Assembly: GCA_023512345.1 (NCBI GenBank)
Contig: JAILZT010000015.1
Location: 56,619 to 120,618 of the forward strand
Direction of reading: 5' to 3'
DNA: 64,000 nucleotides
DNA from: Paenibacillus sp.
Lineage (GTDB): Bacteria; Bacillota; Bacilli; Paenibacillales; Paenibacillaceae
Part shown: piece after piece, positions 1-8,060 of the stretch
Layout: the number at the start of each line of letters is the position of its first letter
Position numbering within the stretch: position 1 is the stretch's first letter
Notes under the pieces: generated by a model
The model's database searches: none
The model's input: only the letters and a program-made list of their open reading frames with translations
What the model was told of the DNA's origin: nothing
Program-made: the position numbers and the translations under genes

Positions 1-16
1 TAGGAGGTTATTGTAG

Positions 17-1639
17 ATGAAGAAGTATGGACGGTTATTATTAACTCTTTCGCTGGCGTTGGTGTTGCTTCTACCCGCAGCATTATCCTCGGCAGCAGAA
101 GTCGGTACTGGACAGGCAGGAAGCCCCTCCGTTAAGACAGATGGCGAGGTAACTTTCGAGCTAGGTCTACTCACGGGAGATGGAAGCGGTGTAAATACTC
201 AATATTTGACTAAAGCATCAACTCGCATTCAGGCGGCGATTATTTCGCTCAGACTCCAGGGTAAGCTTGATGAAGCTATCGCATACACCGGAAAGAACAA
301 CTTTGCTGATTCCAATCTGGTTGGTAAAAGCAATCAGGCCATTCTAGCTTATCTGCACAGTCATCCCGAATACGGCTGGAACGGTGCAGGCGCTAACCGC
401 TTTGACCCATTAGCCGTCATTAGTTCGCAGCAGCTATACAAAGTACTCCTTGAAGTTTTAGGTTATAAATCCAATAAGGACTTTATCTATAAGGATACCG
501 AGTCGTTCGCGGCAGGTAAAGGCCTAATGCAAATTGCTGGGGTCACCAAATTGACTAATGGTCACATTGCTACGGCATTGGTAGAGAGCTTATCGGCACA
601 AATGCTCGAAGGTCACTCTCTATTCGAGATCTTGAAGGAAAAGGGAGTTGTTCCCGCCTCTGCTGCCTCTCCTGCAGGTGAAAGGTTAGGTCTTCGTACG
701 GACTCCAAACTGGGCAGTATTTTCACAGACCGTCAAGGCCGCACGCTGTACTATTTTTCAAATGACGTTCAAAATCTTGAAGCCTGTAAAGGTCAATGTA
801 TCGCCAACTGGCCTCTGTTCACCTCAGAAAAGCTGCAAATCCCCGATTCTCTGAACGCTGCAGATTTCACGAAGCTAACGCGGACAGACGGAACTACACA
901 GTGGATGTATAAAGGATGGCCGCTCTACACATTTGTGAAAGATACCAAAGCAGGCGACACTGTCGGGGAAGGTGCAAACGGTGTATGGTTTGTAGCTAAG
1001 TCCGAGTATAGCGTTATGATTGGCGCCCATGTTGATTTAGGGCCATATCTAACCGATGCCCTAGGCCGAACACTTTACTATTTCGACAATGATAAGCCAC
1101 AAACGAGCGTTTGTGAAGGAGACTGCCTAAAGAATTGGCCAGCCGTACCAGTTATGAAAGGGAGCATACCTTCCACACTGACATCCAGTGATTTCGGCTC
1201 AGTAACCCGATCGGACGGAAGTCTGCAAGCAGCCTATAAAGGATATCCGCTCTATTATTTCATTAAAGATGTTAATCATGGCGATGTGACTGGTCAAAAT
1301 GTTAATAAAGTCTGGTTTGTGGTTAGCCCTGCTAAATTCACGGGTACAACAGCCGGTAATACCATTTCTAAGCCTGCCGAAACAGCCAAAACCTATCATA
1401 TCGATATCAAAAACTTCTCATTTGGCACGTCACCTCTTACCGTGGAGGCCGGATCCAAAATTGTGTTCACGAACTTCGATGATATGCAGCATAATGCGGT
1501 AGCAGTGAACGGAAGCTTCTCGGTACCCCTTATGTCTAAAGGTGAAAGCCAGACGATTACTCTAGATAAGCCGGGTACCTATGATTATTATTGCCAGCCG
1601 CATAAAAGCTTTATGACCGGTCAAATCATAGTGAAATGA
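17..1639 (+). CDS. Exported SLH-like / COG4315-repeat / cupredoxin protein
   Basis: This is a multidomain exported protein of 540 residues. A Sec signal peptide is seen at residues 1-27 (KK, a long hydrophobic core, then SSAAE). Residues about 45-210 resemble S-layer-homology-like modules (LGLLTGDGSG, FDPLAVISSQQ). Two copies of the secreted YxFxxD-type repeat (COG4315/Lipoprotein_15) follow at about 225-330 and 340-445, each with a TLYYF-N-D segment, a CxGxC pair and NWP. The C-terminus (about 460-540) is a cupredoxin with probable type-1 copper ligands His492, Cys526, His529 and Met533. It starts at an ATG behind TAGGAGG. The next gene encodes a second cupredoxin 13 bases downstream. An extracellular copper electron-transfer or copper-handling role is inferred. 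I do not recognise a characterised full-length homologue. Confidence 0.85.
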   Translation: MKKYGRLLLTLSLALVLLLPAALSSAAEVGTGQAGSPSVKTDGEVTFELGLLTGDGSGVNTQYLTKASTRIQAAIISLRLQGKLDEAIAYTGKNNFADSNLVGKSNQAILAYLHSHPEYGWNGAGANRFDPLAVISSQQLYKVLLEVLGYKSNKDFIYKDTESFAAGKGLMQIAGVTKLTNGHIATALVESLSAQMLEGHSLFEILKEKGVVPASAASPAGERLGLRTDSKLGSIFTDRQGRTLYYFSNDVQNLEACKGQCIANWPLFTSEKLQIPDSLNAADFTKLTRTDGTTQWMYKGWPLYTFVKDTKAGDTVGEGANGVWFVAKSEYSVMIGAHVDLGPYLTDALGRTLYYFDNDKPQTSVCEGDCLKNWPAVPVMKGSIPSTLTSSDFGSVTRSDGSLQAAYKGYPLYYFIKDVNHGDVTGQNVNKVWFVVSPAKFTGTTAGNTISKPAETAKTYHIDIKNFSFGTSPLTVEAGSKIVFTNFDDMQHNAVAVNGSFSVPLMSKGESQTITLDKPGTYDYYCQPHKSFMTGQIIVK

Positions 1640-1652
1640 GTGTGATTCGTTT

Positions 1653-2306
1653 ATGAAGTACCTAACCTTAAGCCTAGTAATGAGTGGTGTTCTAATCTTG
1701 TCAGCTTGCGGTACGAACAATAATTCAGCAGCTTCAGTTGTAAGTTCTCAACCCACAGAAGAGATTACTGCTGCTCGCAGCACTGAACCTTCCGCGACAA
1801 GTAAACCAACTTCAACGCCAACCAACTCTCCAACTTCAGGTGAAAGCGAGTCTGAGGATAAGTCCTCAGAGACATCTGGTAAAAAGAGCACGAGTAAGCC
1901 TGTTCTCACCAAGTCTCCTACTAAGATTCCATCTGCATCACCTTCCAAATCTCCCTCCCCGGTAAAAACCGGGAGCGGGAGCGGGGGCATGGATGCAACT
2001 GCAAAAGCAACTGCAAAAGCAACTGCAAAAGCAACCGAAAAACCTGTTCACACAGAGCATGTTGTGGAGATCATCAATTTCGGCTTCTCACCGGCTAAAT
2101 TAGAGATCAAAGTCGGAGATACTGTGAAATTTGTGAATAGGGATAAGATTCGGCATTCGGCTACAGCGGAGGATAATTCCTTTAACAGTGAGCTTTTGGG
2201 TAAGGATGAATCCAAGACGTTTACCTTCGACAAGCAGGGCGAGTATAGTTACTTCTGTATTCCTCATCCCGGAATGAAGGGTTCGATTAATGTTAAGGCC
2301 GACTAA
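1653..2306 (+). CDS. Cupredoxin lipoprotein
   Basis: This is a 217-residue lipoprotein. The N-terminus has a type II signal with lipobox LSAC (lipidated Cys about 19), so the protein should sit on the outer face of the membrane. A low-complexity Ser/Thr/Pro/Lys linker (about 25-135), including Ala-Thr-Ala-Lys repeats, acts as a spacer through the wall. The C-terminal 80 residues are a plastocyanin-like fold with a complete type-1 copper site: His168, Cys202, His205 and Met208 in the order HxAT...FCIPHPGM. It follows the first cupredoxin gene by 13 bases and is probably co-transcribed. A hairpin terminator follows. Function as a surface electron carrier or copper chaperone is inferred from the family; the partner is unknown. 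Confidence 0.85.
   Translation: MKYLTLSLVMSGVLILSACGTNNNSAASVVSSQPTEEITAARSTEPSATSKPTSTPTNSPTSGESESEDKSSETSGKKSTSKPVLTKSPTKIPSASPSKSPSPVKTGSGSGGMDATAKATAKATAKATEKPVHTEHVVEIINFGFSPAKLEIKVGDTVKFVNRDKIRHSATAEDNSFNSELLGKDESKTFTFDKQGEYSYFCIPHPGMKGSINVKAD
1995..2030 (+). repeat. 12-bp in-frame tandem repeat
   Basis: Three perfect copies of GCAACTGCAAAA, followed by a degenerate fourth, encode the Ala-Thr-Ala-Lys repeats of the lipoprotein linker. As a multiple of three it can change linker length by slippage without a frameshift. Confidence 0.9.
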
Positions 2307-2328
2307 GGATAGAATTGTTTGCACATCG

Positions 2329-2362
2329 GCAGGGGTAACCAGACAATGGTTTCCCTGCTTTT
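2329..2362 (+). terminator. Terminator after cupredoxin pair
   Basis: A hairpin with arms GCAGGGGTAACCA and TGGTTTCCCTGC (one bulge), a 5-base loop and then TTTT separates the cupredoxin genes from the sigma-factor operon. Confidence 0.6.
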
Positions 2363-2447
2363 ACCATGCTGGTCTCGCCAAACCTGGCTATATCTATTAT
2401 GATAAATACGGGTTCCCATCCTAAGTCGACCTGGAGGCATCGTCCAC

Positions 2448-3014
2448 ATGCATAATCTATCGGACTACGAATTGATGCTGCTTGTGAAGCGAAAGCGGCA
2501 GGAAGCATTATCCGTCTTATACGACCGCTACGCAGGGTTGGTATATTCCTTTGCGTGGAAAGCGATGCGTGAAGAGCAGGCGGCTAGGGATATTGTTCAA
2601 TCTGTATTTGTTCGTCTGTGGACGACAGAGTCGGATTACAACCCGGATAAAGGTCGTTTTACAAGCTGGCTAATCACGATTACTCGAAATCTATCAACGG
2701 ATATGCTGCGCAAGCAACGTAAACATACCGATGGGCTGTTGCCCTATCAACCTGAGGAGCTGGAAAGGATTCCAGACCATGGTGCTTCTCCGGAAATTCG
2801 AGCCGAAAGGGAATCGCTCAAAGAGCAAATTCGCAGTGCTTACTGTTTTCTGTCAAAACAGCAGATCGAGCTGCTGGAGCATTTTTATTGGCAGGGATAT
2901 AGCTTGAAGGAATTGGCTTCCCATTATGGAGAACCCCTGGGTACAGTGAAGAATAGGCTTCATCAAGCCTTAAAGATATTGCGCAGACATTTGCTAGTGG
3001 AGGGAGAAGGATGA
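2448..3014 (+). CDS. ECF-type RNA polymerase sigma factor
   Basis: A 188-residue sigma-70-family factor of ECF size. Region 2 is seen at about 20-90 (YDRYAGLVYSFAWK, then AARDIVQSVFVRLW, then GRFTSWLITITRN). Region 4 is at about 125-180 (LSKQQIELLEHFYWQGYSLKELA followed by GTVKNRLHQALK, the helix-turn-helix that reads the -35). The ATG is preceded by CTGGAGG. The stop overlaps the start of the anti-sigma gene by four bases, so the pair should be translationally coupled. Pairing with an RskA-like anti-sigma puts it near the SigK-like ECF group. The upstream cupredoxins are plausible but unproven targets. Confidence 0.93.
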   Translation: MHNLSDYELMLLVKRKRQEALSVLYDRYAGLVYSFAWKAMREEQAARDIVQSVFVRLWTTESDYNPDKGRFTSWLITITRNLSTDMLRKQRKHTDGLLPYQPEELERIPDHGASPEIRAERESLKEQIRSAYCFLSKQQIELLEHFYWQGYSLKELASHYGEPLGTVKNRLHQALKILRRHLLVEGEG

Positions 3015-3787
3015 TGATGAACAATAAACCGACATCTGAATGTGACTTGTGTCTGGACGTACTGTCCGGTGTCTGTACGGATGAAGAGCGGATTGCCTTC
3101 GAGCATCATCTCTTAACCTGCAGTGCCTGCCAAACCGAACGTAATGAACTGCTACTTACATGGGGGGCGCTATACGCCAATATGGAACCGAAAGAACCAC
3201 CAATGGATTTGAAGCAGCAAGTCATGGATGCTGCATTTGCAGCGGATGAGGATCTGGACGTTCCACATGAAAAAGTAATCCCAAACAATCGCCGATTTAG
3301 AACCAGAAGGAGCAGGATGTTTACTGCATCCGTATCCATGATTCTTATTTTCTTCATTGCAGGCTCCGTTTGGAACGTATGGCTATACCAGGAGCGGAGT
3401 AGAGGACCCTTGCCAATCGAAGAAGCTTTGTCCGTATCTGCTGCCCAAATCAGTCAAGTCATGATGCTTAAAGCTCAATCGCCTTCTGAGGACGAGGCTT
3501 ATGGAATTGCCTGTGTTGTCGACAACGGGCAGAGCAAACAGTTCGTTCTCTATGTCTACGGCGCCTCCGAAACGAACGGCAATCAGGCTTATCAAGTATG
3601 GCTTATCAAGGACGGGGTTCGCAGAAGCGCTGGTACCTTCCGGGTAAGTGAAGATAGCAAGGGGGTCGGAGTGTTGGCAATGCCGATTCAGTCGGATACC
3701 TTAGACTTCGACAAAATCGGCATCACCCTTGAGCCTGATGATAACGGTGATCAACCGAGAGGGCAGAAGATGTTTGGCTCGGTTTAA
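3011..3787 (+). CDS. Zinc-finger anti-sigma factor, RskA-like
   Basis: A 258-residue membrane anti-sigma factor for the overlapping ECF gene. The cytoplasmic N-terminus carries the zinc-binding anti-sigma motif His33-x3-Cys37-x2-Cys40. One transmembrane helix lies at about 104-124 (MFTASVSMILIFFIAGSVW). The extracytoplasmic C-terminal domain looks like the RskA C-terminal (anti-sigma-K) domain, with its YQVWLIKDG segment and a GxxFGSV-like end. Three consecutive ATG codons are possible starts; the first overlaps the sigma stop. Extra Cys11, Cys14 and Cys22 before the motif could make the domain redox-responsive, which is inference. Confidence 0.88.
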   Translation: MMMNNKPTSECDLCLDVLSGVCTDEERIAFEHHLLTCSACQTERNELLLTWGALYANMEPKEPPMDLKQQVMDAAFAADEDLDVPHEKVIPNNRRFRTRRSRMFTASVSMILIFFIAGSVWNVWLYQERSRGPLPIEEALSVSAAQISQVMMLKAQSPSEDEAYGIACVVDNGQSKQFVLYVYGASETNGNQAYQVWLIKDGVRRSAGTFRVSEDSKGVGVLAMPIQSDTLDFDKIGITLEPDDNGDQPRGQKMFGSV

Positions 3788-3862
3788 GATAATCAAAGCT
3801 CGACGACACTATTTTTGGAACAACAATATGAAAAAGAGTAGAAAGAATGAGGGTGTTCCTTG

Positions 3863-4456
3863 ATGACAGGTAATAGAACGAATTCTAAGGTTGATGAATT
3901 TTTAAGTAAAGCTAAAAAATGGAAAGAAGAATATGAGACGTTGAGAAATATCGTACTTGACTGTGAGCTAACCGAAGAATTTAAGTGGATGCATCCTTGT
4001 TACACGTATGATACAAAAAACATAGTTTTGATACATGGATTTAAAGAATATTGTGCGATTCTGTTTCACAAAGGTGCCTTGTTAAATGATGCTCAAGGGA
4101 TTCTTATCCAACAAACGGAGAATGTACAGGCGGCCCGCCAGATTCGGTTCACCAACGTACAAGAAATAGTTGAAATGGAAACCATTTTGAAAGCCTATAT
4201 TAATGAAGCCATTGAAGTTGAAAAAGCTGGTTTGGAAGTGGATTTTAAGAAGACGACAGAATTCATAATACCTGAAGAATTTCAAAATAAGTTAGATGAA
4301 ATCCCTGCCTTGAAAACTGCTTTTGAAGCATTGACGCCGGGACGGCAAAGAGCATACATTCACTATTTTTCTGAACCCAAACAATCCAAAACTCGTGTAT
4401 CAAGGGTTGAAAAATATATGCCGCAAATTCTGGTTGGAAAGGGATTAAATGATTAG
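3863..4456 (+). CDS. YdeI/OmdA-family protein (DUF1801-like)
   Basis: A soluble protein of about 197 residues resembling Bacillus YdeI and OmdA-associated proteins. It begins with the SKVDEFLSKAKKWKEEYETLR helix, then an EEFKWMHPCYTYDTKNIVLIHGFKEYCAILFHKG core typical of DUF1801-like folds, and ends with a basic tail with the YIHYFSEPKQSKTRVSRVEKY pattern of the OmdA C-terminus. ATG at 3863 is preferred to the TTG one codon earlier because of a GAGGGTG ribosome site. The biochemical role of this family is unknown. Confidence 0.8.
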   Translation: MTGNRTNSKVDEFLSKAKKWKEEYETLRNIVLDCELTEEFKWMHPCYTYDTKNIVLIHGFKEYCAILFHKGALLNDAQGILIQQTENVQAARQIRFTNVQEIVEMETILKAYINEAIEVEKAGLEVDFKKTTEFIIPEEFQNKLDEIPALKTAFEALTPGRQRAYIHYFSEPKQSKTRVSRVEKYMPQILVGKGLND

Positions 4457-4522
4457 CGAATAAAGTATCGCTATAATTCGCATGATATGAACGGCGTGTC
4501 ATAAGACAAAGGAGGAACTACT

Positions 4523-4771
4523 ATGAATCAGAATCCAGGCGTTAAGTCTCCAACAAAAGCAGAACAAGCCTTGAATTCAGTAGAAGCAACTCACCGCGCC
4601 GTCCGTGCAGCGGAAGAGCATCCTTCGAGCGAGATGATTAATCAGGCCGACCGTTCCATTAGACATGCACAAGCTGCAGTAGATCAATCTGAGGTTAGCG
4701 GATCGTTAGAAGCAGCGCAGCTTGCACAGGAACAACTCCGTAAGGATGAAGAAACAATGGACGGAAAGTAA
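4523..4771 (+). CDS. Small helical hypothetical protein
   Basis: An 82-residue Gln/Glu/Ala-rich protein behind a strong AAGGAGG ribosome site. It has no signal peptide or membrane segment, and heptad-like Ala spacing suggests a helical hairpin. It resembles in style the small DUF2564-like proteins of Bacillales, but I cannot assign it. It stands alone between the YdeI-like gene and a strong bidirectional terminator. Confidence 0.7.
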   Translation: MNQNPGVKSPTKAEQALNSVEATHRAVRAAEEHPSSEMINQADRSIRHAQAAVDQSEVSGSLEAAQLAQEQLRKDEETMDGK

Positions 4772-4784
4772 ATTGCTTTCTTAG

Positions 4785-4832
4785 AAAAAAAAGCGTCTTA
4801 GCCCATAAAATCCGGGCTAAGACGCTTTCTTT
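4785..4832. terminator. Bidirectional terminator
   Basis: A perfect 14-bp stem (AAGCGTCTTAGCCC / GGGCTAAGACGCTT) with a 9-base loop is flanked by an A-run on the left and T-rich sequence on the right. It serves the two small convergent genes on each side. Confidence 0.9.
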
Positions 4833-4836
4833 GTTC

Positions 4837-4992
4837 CTACTCATTTTTTTGAGAATTCTCATTAACGGATGTACGATCATCCCCGTCTTTATGGATAGGA
4901 AGCATACTGGGGTGTGGATGAATACCCATATCTTCGTATTTTGTTTTTGGATCATTGTCGGTTTCATCGGGTGTGTGGTCATGCGGCATCAT
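4837..4992 (-). CDS. Small His/Asp-rich hypothetical protein
   Basis: A charged, cytosolic-looking peptide of 50-51 residues (MMPHDHTPDETD...), rich in His, Asp, Pro and Lys. AAAGGGGG lies 4 bases before the first and 7 before the second of two adjacent ATG codons, so the start is the ATG at 4992 or 4989. It converges on the bidirectional terminator. Several His-Asp pairs could bind metal, but no function is known to me. Confidence 0.55.
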   Translation of the reverse strand: MMPHDHTPDETDNDPKTKYEDMGIHPHPSMLPIHKDGDDRTSVNENSQKNE

Positions 4993-5020
4993 AAATCCCC
5001 CTTTATGCTGTAGAGTGTGA

Positions 5021-5317
5021 TTCTGGAGCTTCAATTATACGTCTATAAATAAAGCTACAGCAGGTGGAGCAATCTTTACTGCCCTCGGTATTGCAATTGT
5101 CTCCTACGTGCTTGGAGATCTTATGATCCTGCCACAATCCAGCAACTTGTTTGCGACTGCCCTGGATGGAGTACTTGTAATCCTGGTTATATGGTTTGTG
5201 AGTCTATCGACAGATTGGACAATGTCCTTCGGCGATATCCTAATTATTACTGCGTTGGCTGGTTTTTTTGAATATTTCTTTCACATGTGGTTGCGTCGTG
5301 TTCCAAGCAGAATTTAA
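5021..5317 (+). pseudogene. 5'-truncated YndM-like (DUF2512) membrane protein
   Basis: The frame is open from 5021 and reads ...INKATAGGAIFTALGIAIVSYVLGDL, then MILPQSSNLFATALDG and FFEYFFHMWLRRV. This matches the middle and end of DUF2512/YndM proteins: three hydrophobic segments, the GDL-ILP turn and the EYFFH end. The family normally begins with an extra helix and MK/H-KA start, which is missing here. There is no ATG, TTG or GTG with a ribosome site upstream; the first possible GTG (5108) would cut into a helix. The 5' boundary abuts the start of the small minus-strand gene, so an old deletion is likely. An unusual start cannot be excluded. Confidence 0.6.
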
Positions 5318-5349
5318 AGAAATTCGTAGTCTGTAATAGCTGAAAAGCA

Positions 5350-5376
5350 GCCAGTCTCCGGTTATTGGAGACTGGC
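5350..5376. terminator. Hairpin between convergent genes
   Basis: A perfect 10-bp stem (GCCAGTCTCC / GGAGACTGGC) with a 7-base loop. The T-tract is weak on both sides. Confidence 0.6.
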
Positions 5377-5385
5377 TCATATTCC

Positions 5386-5769
5386 TTAAATAACCACAGA
5401 TGGCGGAAGACAAAGGCCGATTTCTTTAATCAAATTGCGAATTTCTGCCCCTTTTGAAAGGTTTATCTTAATTTCTTTTAGAGCAGCTTCTTTTACAAGA
5501 TCCATTGCTTTTTCCTCAGAGCCGTCCTTCTCAACTACATTATCGTTTCCTTCTTTGTTAAGAATCCAGAAAATGTAGTTTAGACCAGGATTCTCTTCCG
5601 GAAAACTAAATACGATCACAAGGTGCACCTCAAATTGGTTGTCAAAAAATTGCATTACGCCACGGATATAATTATCCTCATTTTTCTTGGAAGACAGAGA
5701 AACACGTAATGAATTCTGTATCCCAATCCGCTCAATTTCATCTAAAATGTACTCAATAAATAGCTTCAC
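5386..5769 (-). CDS. Hypothetical protein
   Basis: A 127-residue soluble protein with a GTG start and an AAAGGAAAGG ribosome site 10 bases upstream. It alternates strands and helices (MQFFDNQFEVHLVIVFSF, a YIFWILNKEG strand, a C-terminal KEAALKEIKINLSKGAEIRNLIKEIGL helix). No signal or catalytic motif is visible and I do not recognise the family. It stands alone, transcribed away from the MFS gene. Confidence 0.65.
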   Translation of the reverse strand: MKLFIEYILDEIERIGIQNSLRVSLSSKKNEDNYIRGVMQFFDNQFEVHLVIVFSFPEENPGLNYIFWILNKEGNDNVVEKDGSEEKAMDLVKEAALKEIKINLSKGAEIRNLIKEIGLCLPPSVVI

Positions 5770-5930
5770 ATAGATTAGTCCTTTCCTTTAAATGTTGAAG
5801 TTTATGATTATTGATTTCAATATTCCCCAAAAGTTGTCACTCTAATACAAAGGTCTTGAGTATAAGGATAACAATGGAGGGACAATCTAACGGGGAGATT
5901 TGGTGTGAATTAAAGGAGGCTGCTTAAGCA

Positions 5931-7205
5931 ATGGCTGAGCATCATACATCGGGTAAAACTATCGTGGCTATTGGATCTATTCCATTGATTATGACGCTGG
6001 GAAATTCCATGCTCATACCCGTTTTGCCTAAAATGAAATCGGAACTACATCTCTCTTCGTTTCAGGTAAGTATGACTATTACCATGTTTTCACTAGTTGC
6101 AGCTTTTTCCATACCGATTCTGGGTTACTTATCTGACCGTTTTTCACGTAAAGCCGTTATAATTCCTGCGTTAATTCTTTATGGATTAGGTGGCTTATTA
6201 GCTGGGTTCGCAGCTGCTACTTTTGAAAATGCTTATACTTGGATCCTAGTGGGTCGAACCTTGCAAGGGATTGGAGCAGCAGGAACAGCCCCAATCGCCA
6301 TGGCTTTAGCGGGGGACCTGTTTAAAGGGGCAGAGGAGAGCAAGGTGCTGGGGCTTGTTGAAGCCTCCAACGGATTCGGTAAGGTTATCTCACCCATATT
6401 AGGTTCTTTAATTGCATTAATCGTCTGGTACGGAGCATTTTTTGCCTTTCCTTTGGTCGTTCTGATTTCCGTAGGTTTGACTTGGTTCTTTATTAAAGAG
6501 AAGAAAAAAGAAAAGAAACCGCCTGGTGTGAAGAAGTATTTTTCAGGATTAATGAGTGCTTTCAAGGAACAGGGGAGATGGCTTTTCACAGCGTATTTAG
6601 CAGGAGCGACTTGTTTGTTTACCTTGTTTGGGATTCTTTTTTATCTATCAGAAATATTGGAAAAAACCCATAACATTACAGGAGTTATGAAAGGCCTAAT
6701 GCTTGCTATACCTTTGTTAGTTATGTGTACTACATCTTATATAACCGGTGCTAAAATAGGGAAAAATCAAAAGCTTATGAAAAAGCTAATTGTGATTGGG
6801 TTTGTTTTAATGACTATTTCTTATGGAACTCTGTCGTTTATTATCAACTTAACCCTTTTTATCTCAGTTCTTGCCTTAAGCAGTCTGGGAACAGGGTTCA
6901 TTCTTCCTTGTATCAACAGCTTCATTACAGGAGCAGTAGGTAAAGAACGGCGGGGTTTTGTAACTTCACTATATGGTTCTGTTCGCTTCTTGGGGGTTGC
7001 GATTGGACCACCCCTATTCGGATTTCTTATGGAGTGGTCTAGAGTAGGGATGTTTTTGTCCATTGCAGGGTTTACCTTCATCGTTGGGGTTCTAGCATTA
7101 CTGATGATACGGGTTAACGACAATCAGGATGAAGAATCCTCAGGGACAGAAGAAAAGAAGGAAAAACGGTCCATACAAGTATTAGAGACTGCTCCAGGGA
7201 GATAA
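5931..7205 (+). CDS. Major facilitator superfamily exporter
   Basis: A 424-residue, 12-helix MFS transporter of drug:H+ antiporter type. Visible marks are an N-terminal helix with PVLPKM, motif A between helices 2 and 3 (GYLSDRFSRKAVI), a GRTLQGIGAAGTAPIAMALAGD helix-4/5 segment, and a basic central loop (KEKKKEKKPPGVKK). The charged C-terminal tail (about 390-424) is long. The ATG has an AAAGGAGG site 9-10 bases upstream. It converges with the YitT-like gene, 16 bases apart. The substrate cannot be read from the sequence. Confidence 0.88.
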   Translation: MAEHHTSGKTIVAIGSIPLIMTLGNSMLIPVLPKMKSELHLSSFQVSMTITMFSLVAAFSIPILGYLSDRFSRKAVIIPALILYGLGGLLAGFAAATFENAYTWILVGRTLQGIGAAGTAPIAMALAGDLFKGAEESKVLGLVEASNGFGKVISPILGSLIALIVWYGAFFAFPLVVLISVGLTWFFIKEKKKEKKPPGVKKYFSGLMSAFKEQGRWLFTAYLAGATCLFTLFGILFYLSEILEKTHNITGVMKGLMLAIPLLVMCTTSYITGAKIGKNQKLMKKLIVIGFVLMTISYGTLSFIINLTLFISVLALSSLGTGFILPCINSFITGAVGKERRGFVTSLYGSVRFLGVAIGPPLFGFLMEWSRVGMFLSIAGFTFIVGVLALLMIRVNDNQDEESSGTEEKKEKRSIQVLETAPGR

Positions 7206-7221
7206 TTTGGGAAAATGCGAA

Positions 7222-7878
7222 TTACTTTTTGCGCCAAGCTAATGTGTAGACTGGGGTTTCCCTTCCAAAGGGAGGGTTGTAGATCCAAGTAACAATTCTT
7301 GTCGACACCCACTGGCATATGACGGCAAGAATAATGATCTTCCAATCAATAACATAAGCTGCTAATAAAAAAATAAATCCGTTCATCCAAAATAATGTTT
7401 TGCCTGGGTTAATGCGTTTGAATTTATAGATGGCTAGTGCCACATAACCAATACCGCCATTAGAGACTCTTTGACTCAATAGTATGGATATACCAGTCCC
7501 CAATAGTATGGAGCCTGCCAGTAGGTCAATCCAGATATTTGGAAAAGGGGATTCGAAATAAACATCCAAAACATTTACAGAGACAGATGTAACGGTGATG
7601 ACCATAATAGTACCGAAAGCGCTAATCTTCCCAAGGTACTGTACGGTGAAAAGTAAAAACATAATGTTCATTAGCCATAAACCCAGGCTCATAGGTAAGT
7701 GAAACCAGTAATTAAGCAACACCGCTAATCCAGCAGCACCACCGGAAGGAATGGAATGCGGGAATAAGAAAACGGCCATACCAAATCCTTGGATGACTGA
7801 ACCTGTGGTAATCAACGAGCCCTTTTTGCATAAACGTCGCAGGAAATATATCTTATTACTTCTTTGATTGACTTTCAC
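7222..7878 (-). CDS. YitT/DUF161-family membrane protein
   Basis: A 218-residue polytopic membrane protein with five to six hydrophobic segments. The first has the family pattern VIQGFGMAVFLFPHSIPSGGAAGLA, and there is a later duplicate-like SQRVSNGGIGYVALAIYKF. It matches the membrane half of YitT-type proteins, but the usual C-terminal cytosolic DUF2179 domain is absent, making it shorter than the roughly 280-residue family norm. Function of the family is unknown; a transport role is suspected. Confidence 0.78.
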   Translation of the reverse strand: MKVNQRSNKIYFLRRLCKKGSLITTGSVIQGFGMAVFLFPHSIPSGGAAGLAVLLNYWFHLPMSLGLWLMNIMFLLFTVQYLGKISAFGTIMVITVTSVSVNVLDVYFESPFPNIWIDLLAGSILLGTGISILLSQRVSNGGIGYVALAIYKFKRINPGKTLFWMNGFIFLLAAYVIDWKIIILAVICQWVSTRIVTWIYNPPFGRETPVYTLAWRKK

Positions 7879-7976
7879 AGTATCACCCTAAGTGGAAATG
7901 TAATGGTAAGCTAGTCCTTTAATTAATGTATGCTCGTCAGCATGGAGAATGACATCTATATATAATCATGCTGAAC

Positions 7977-8024
7977 AAAAAAGGCACTGCACCTACAATA
8001 TCAAAGTAGGTGCAGTGCCTTTTT
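7977..8024. terminator. Strong perfect-stem terminator
   Basis: A 14-bp G/C-rich perfect stem (GGCACTGCACCTAC / GTAGGTGCAGTGCC), extended by the flanking A- and T-runs, with a 9-base loop. It can stop transcription of the leftward lipoprotein gene. Confidence 0.9.
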
Positions 8025-8060
8025 GTCCTGATAAATGTCATTTGATGATACTAGCAAAGT

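Noticed and set aside
1995..2042. CRISPR-like short repeats
   Set aside because: The repeats are 12 bases without spacers, in frame in a lipoprotein linker.
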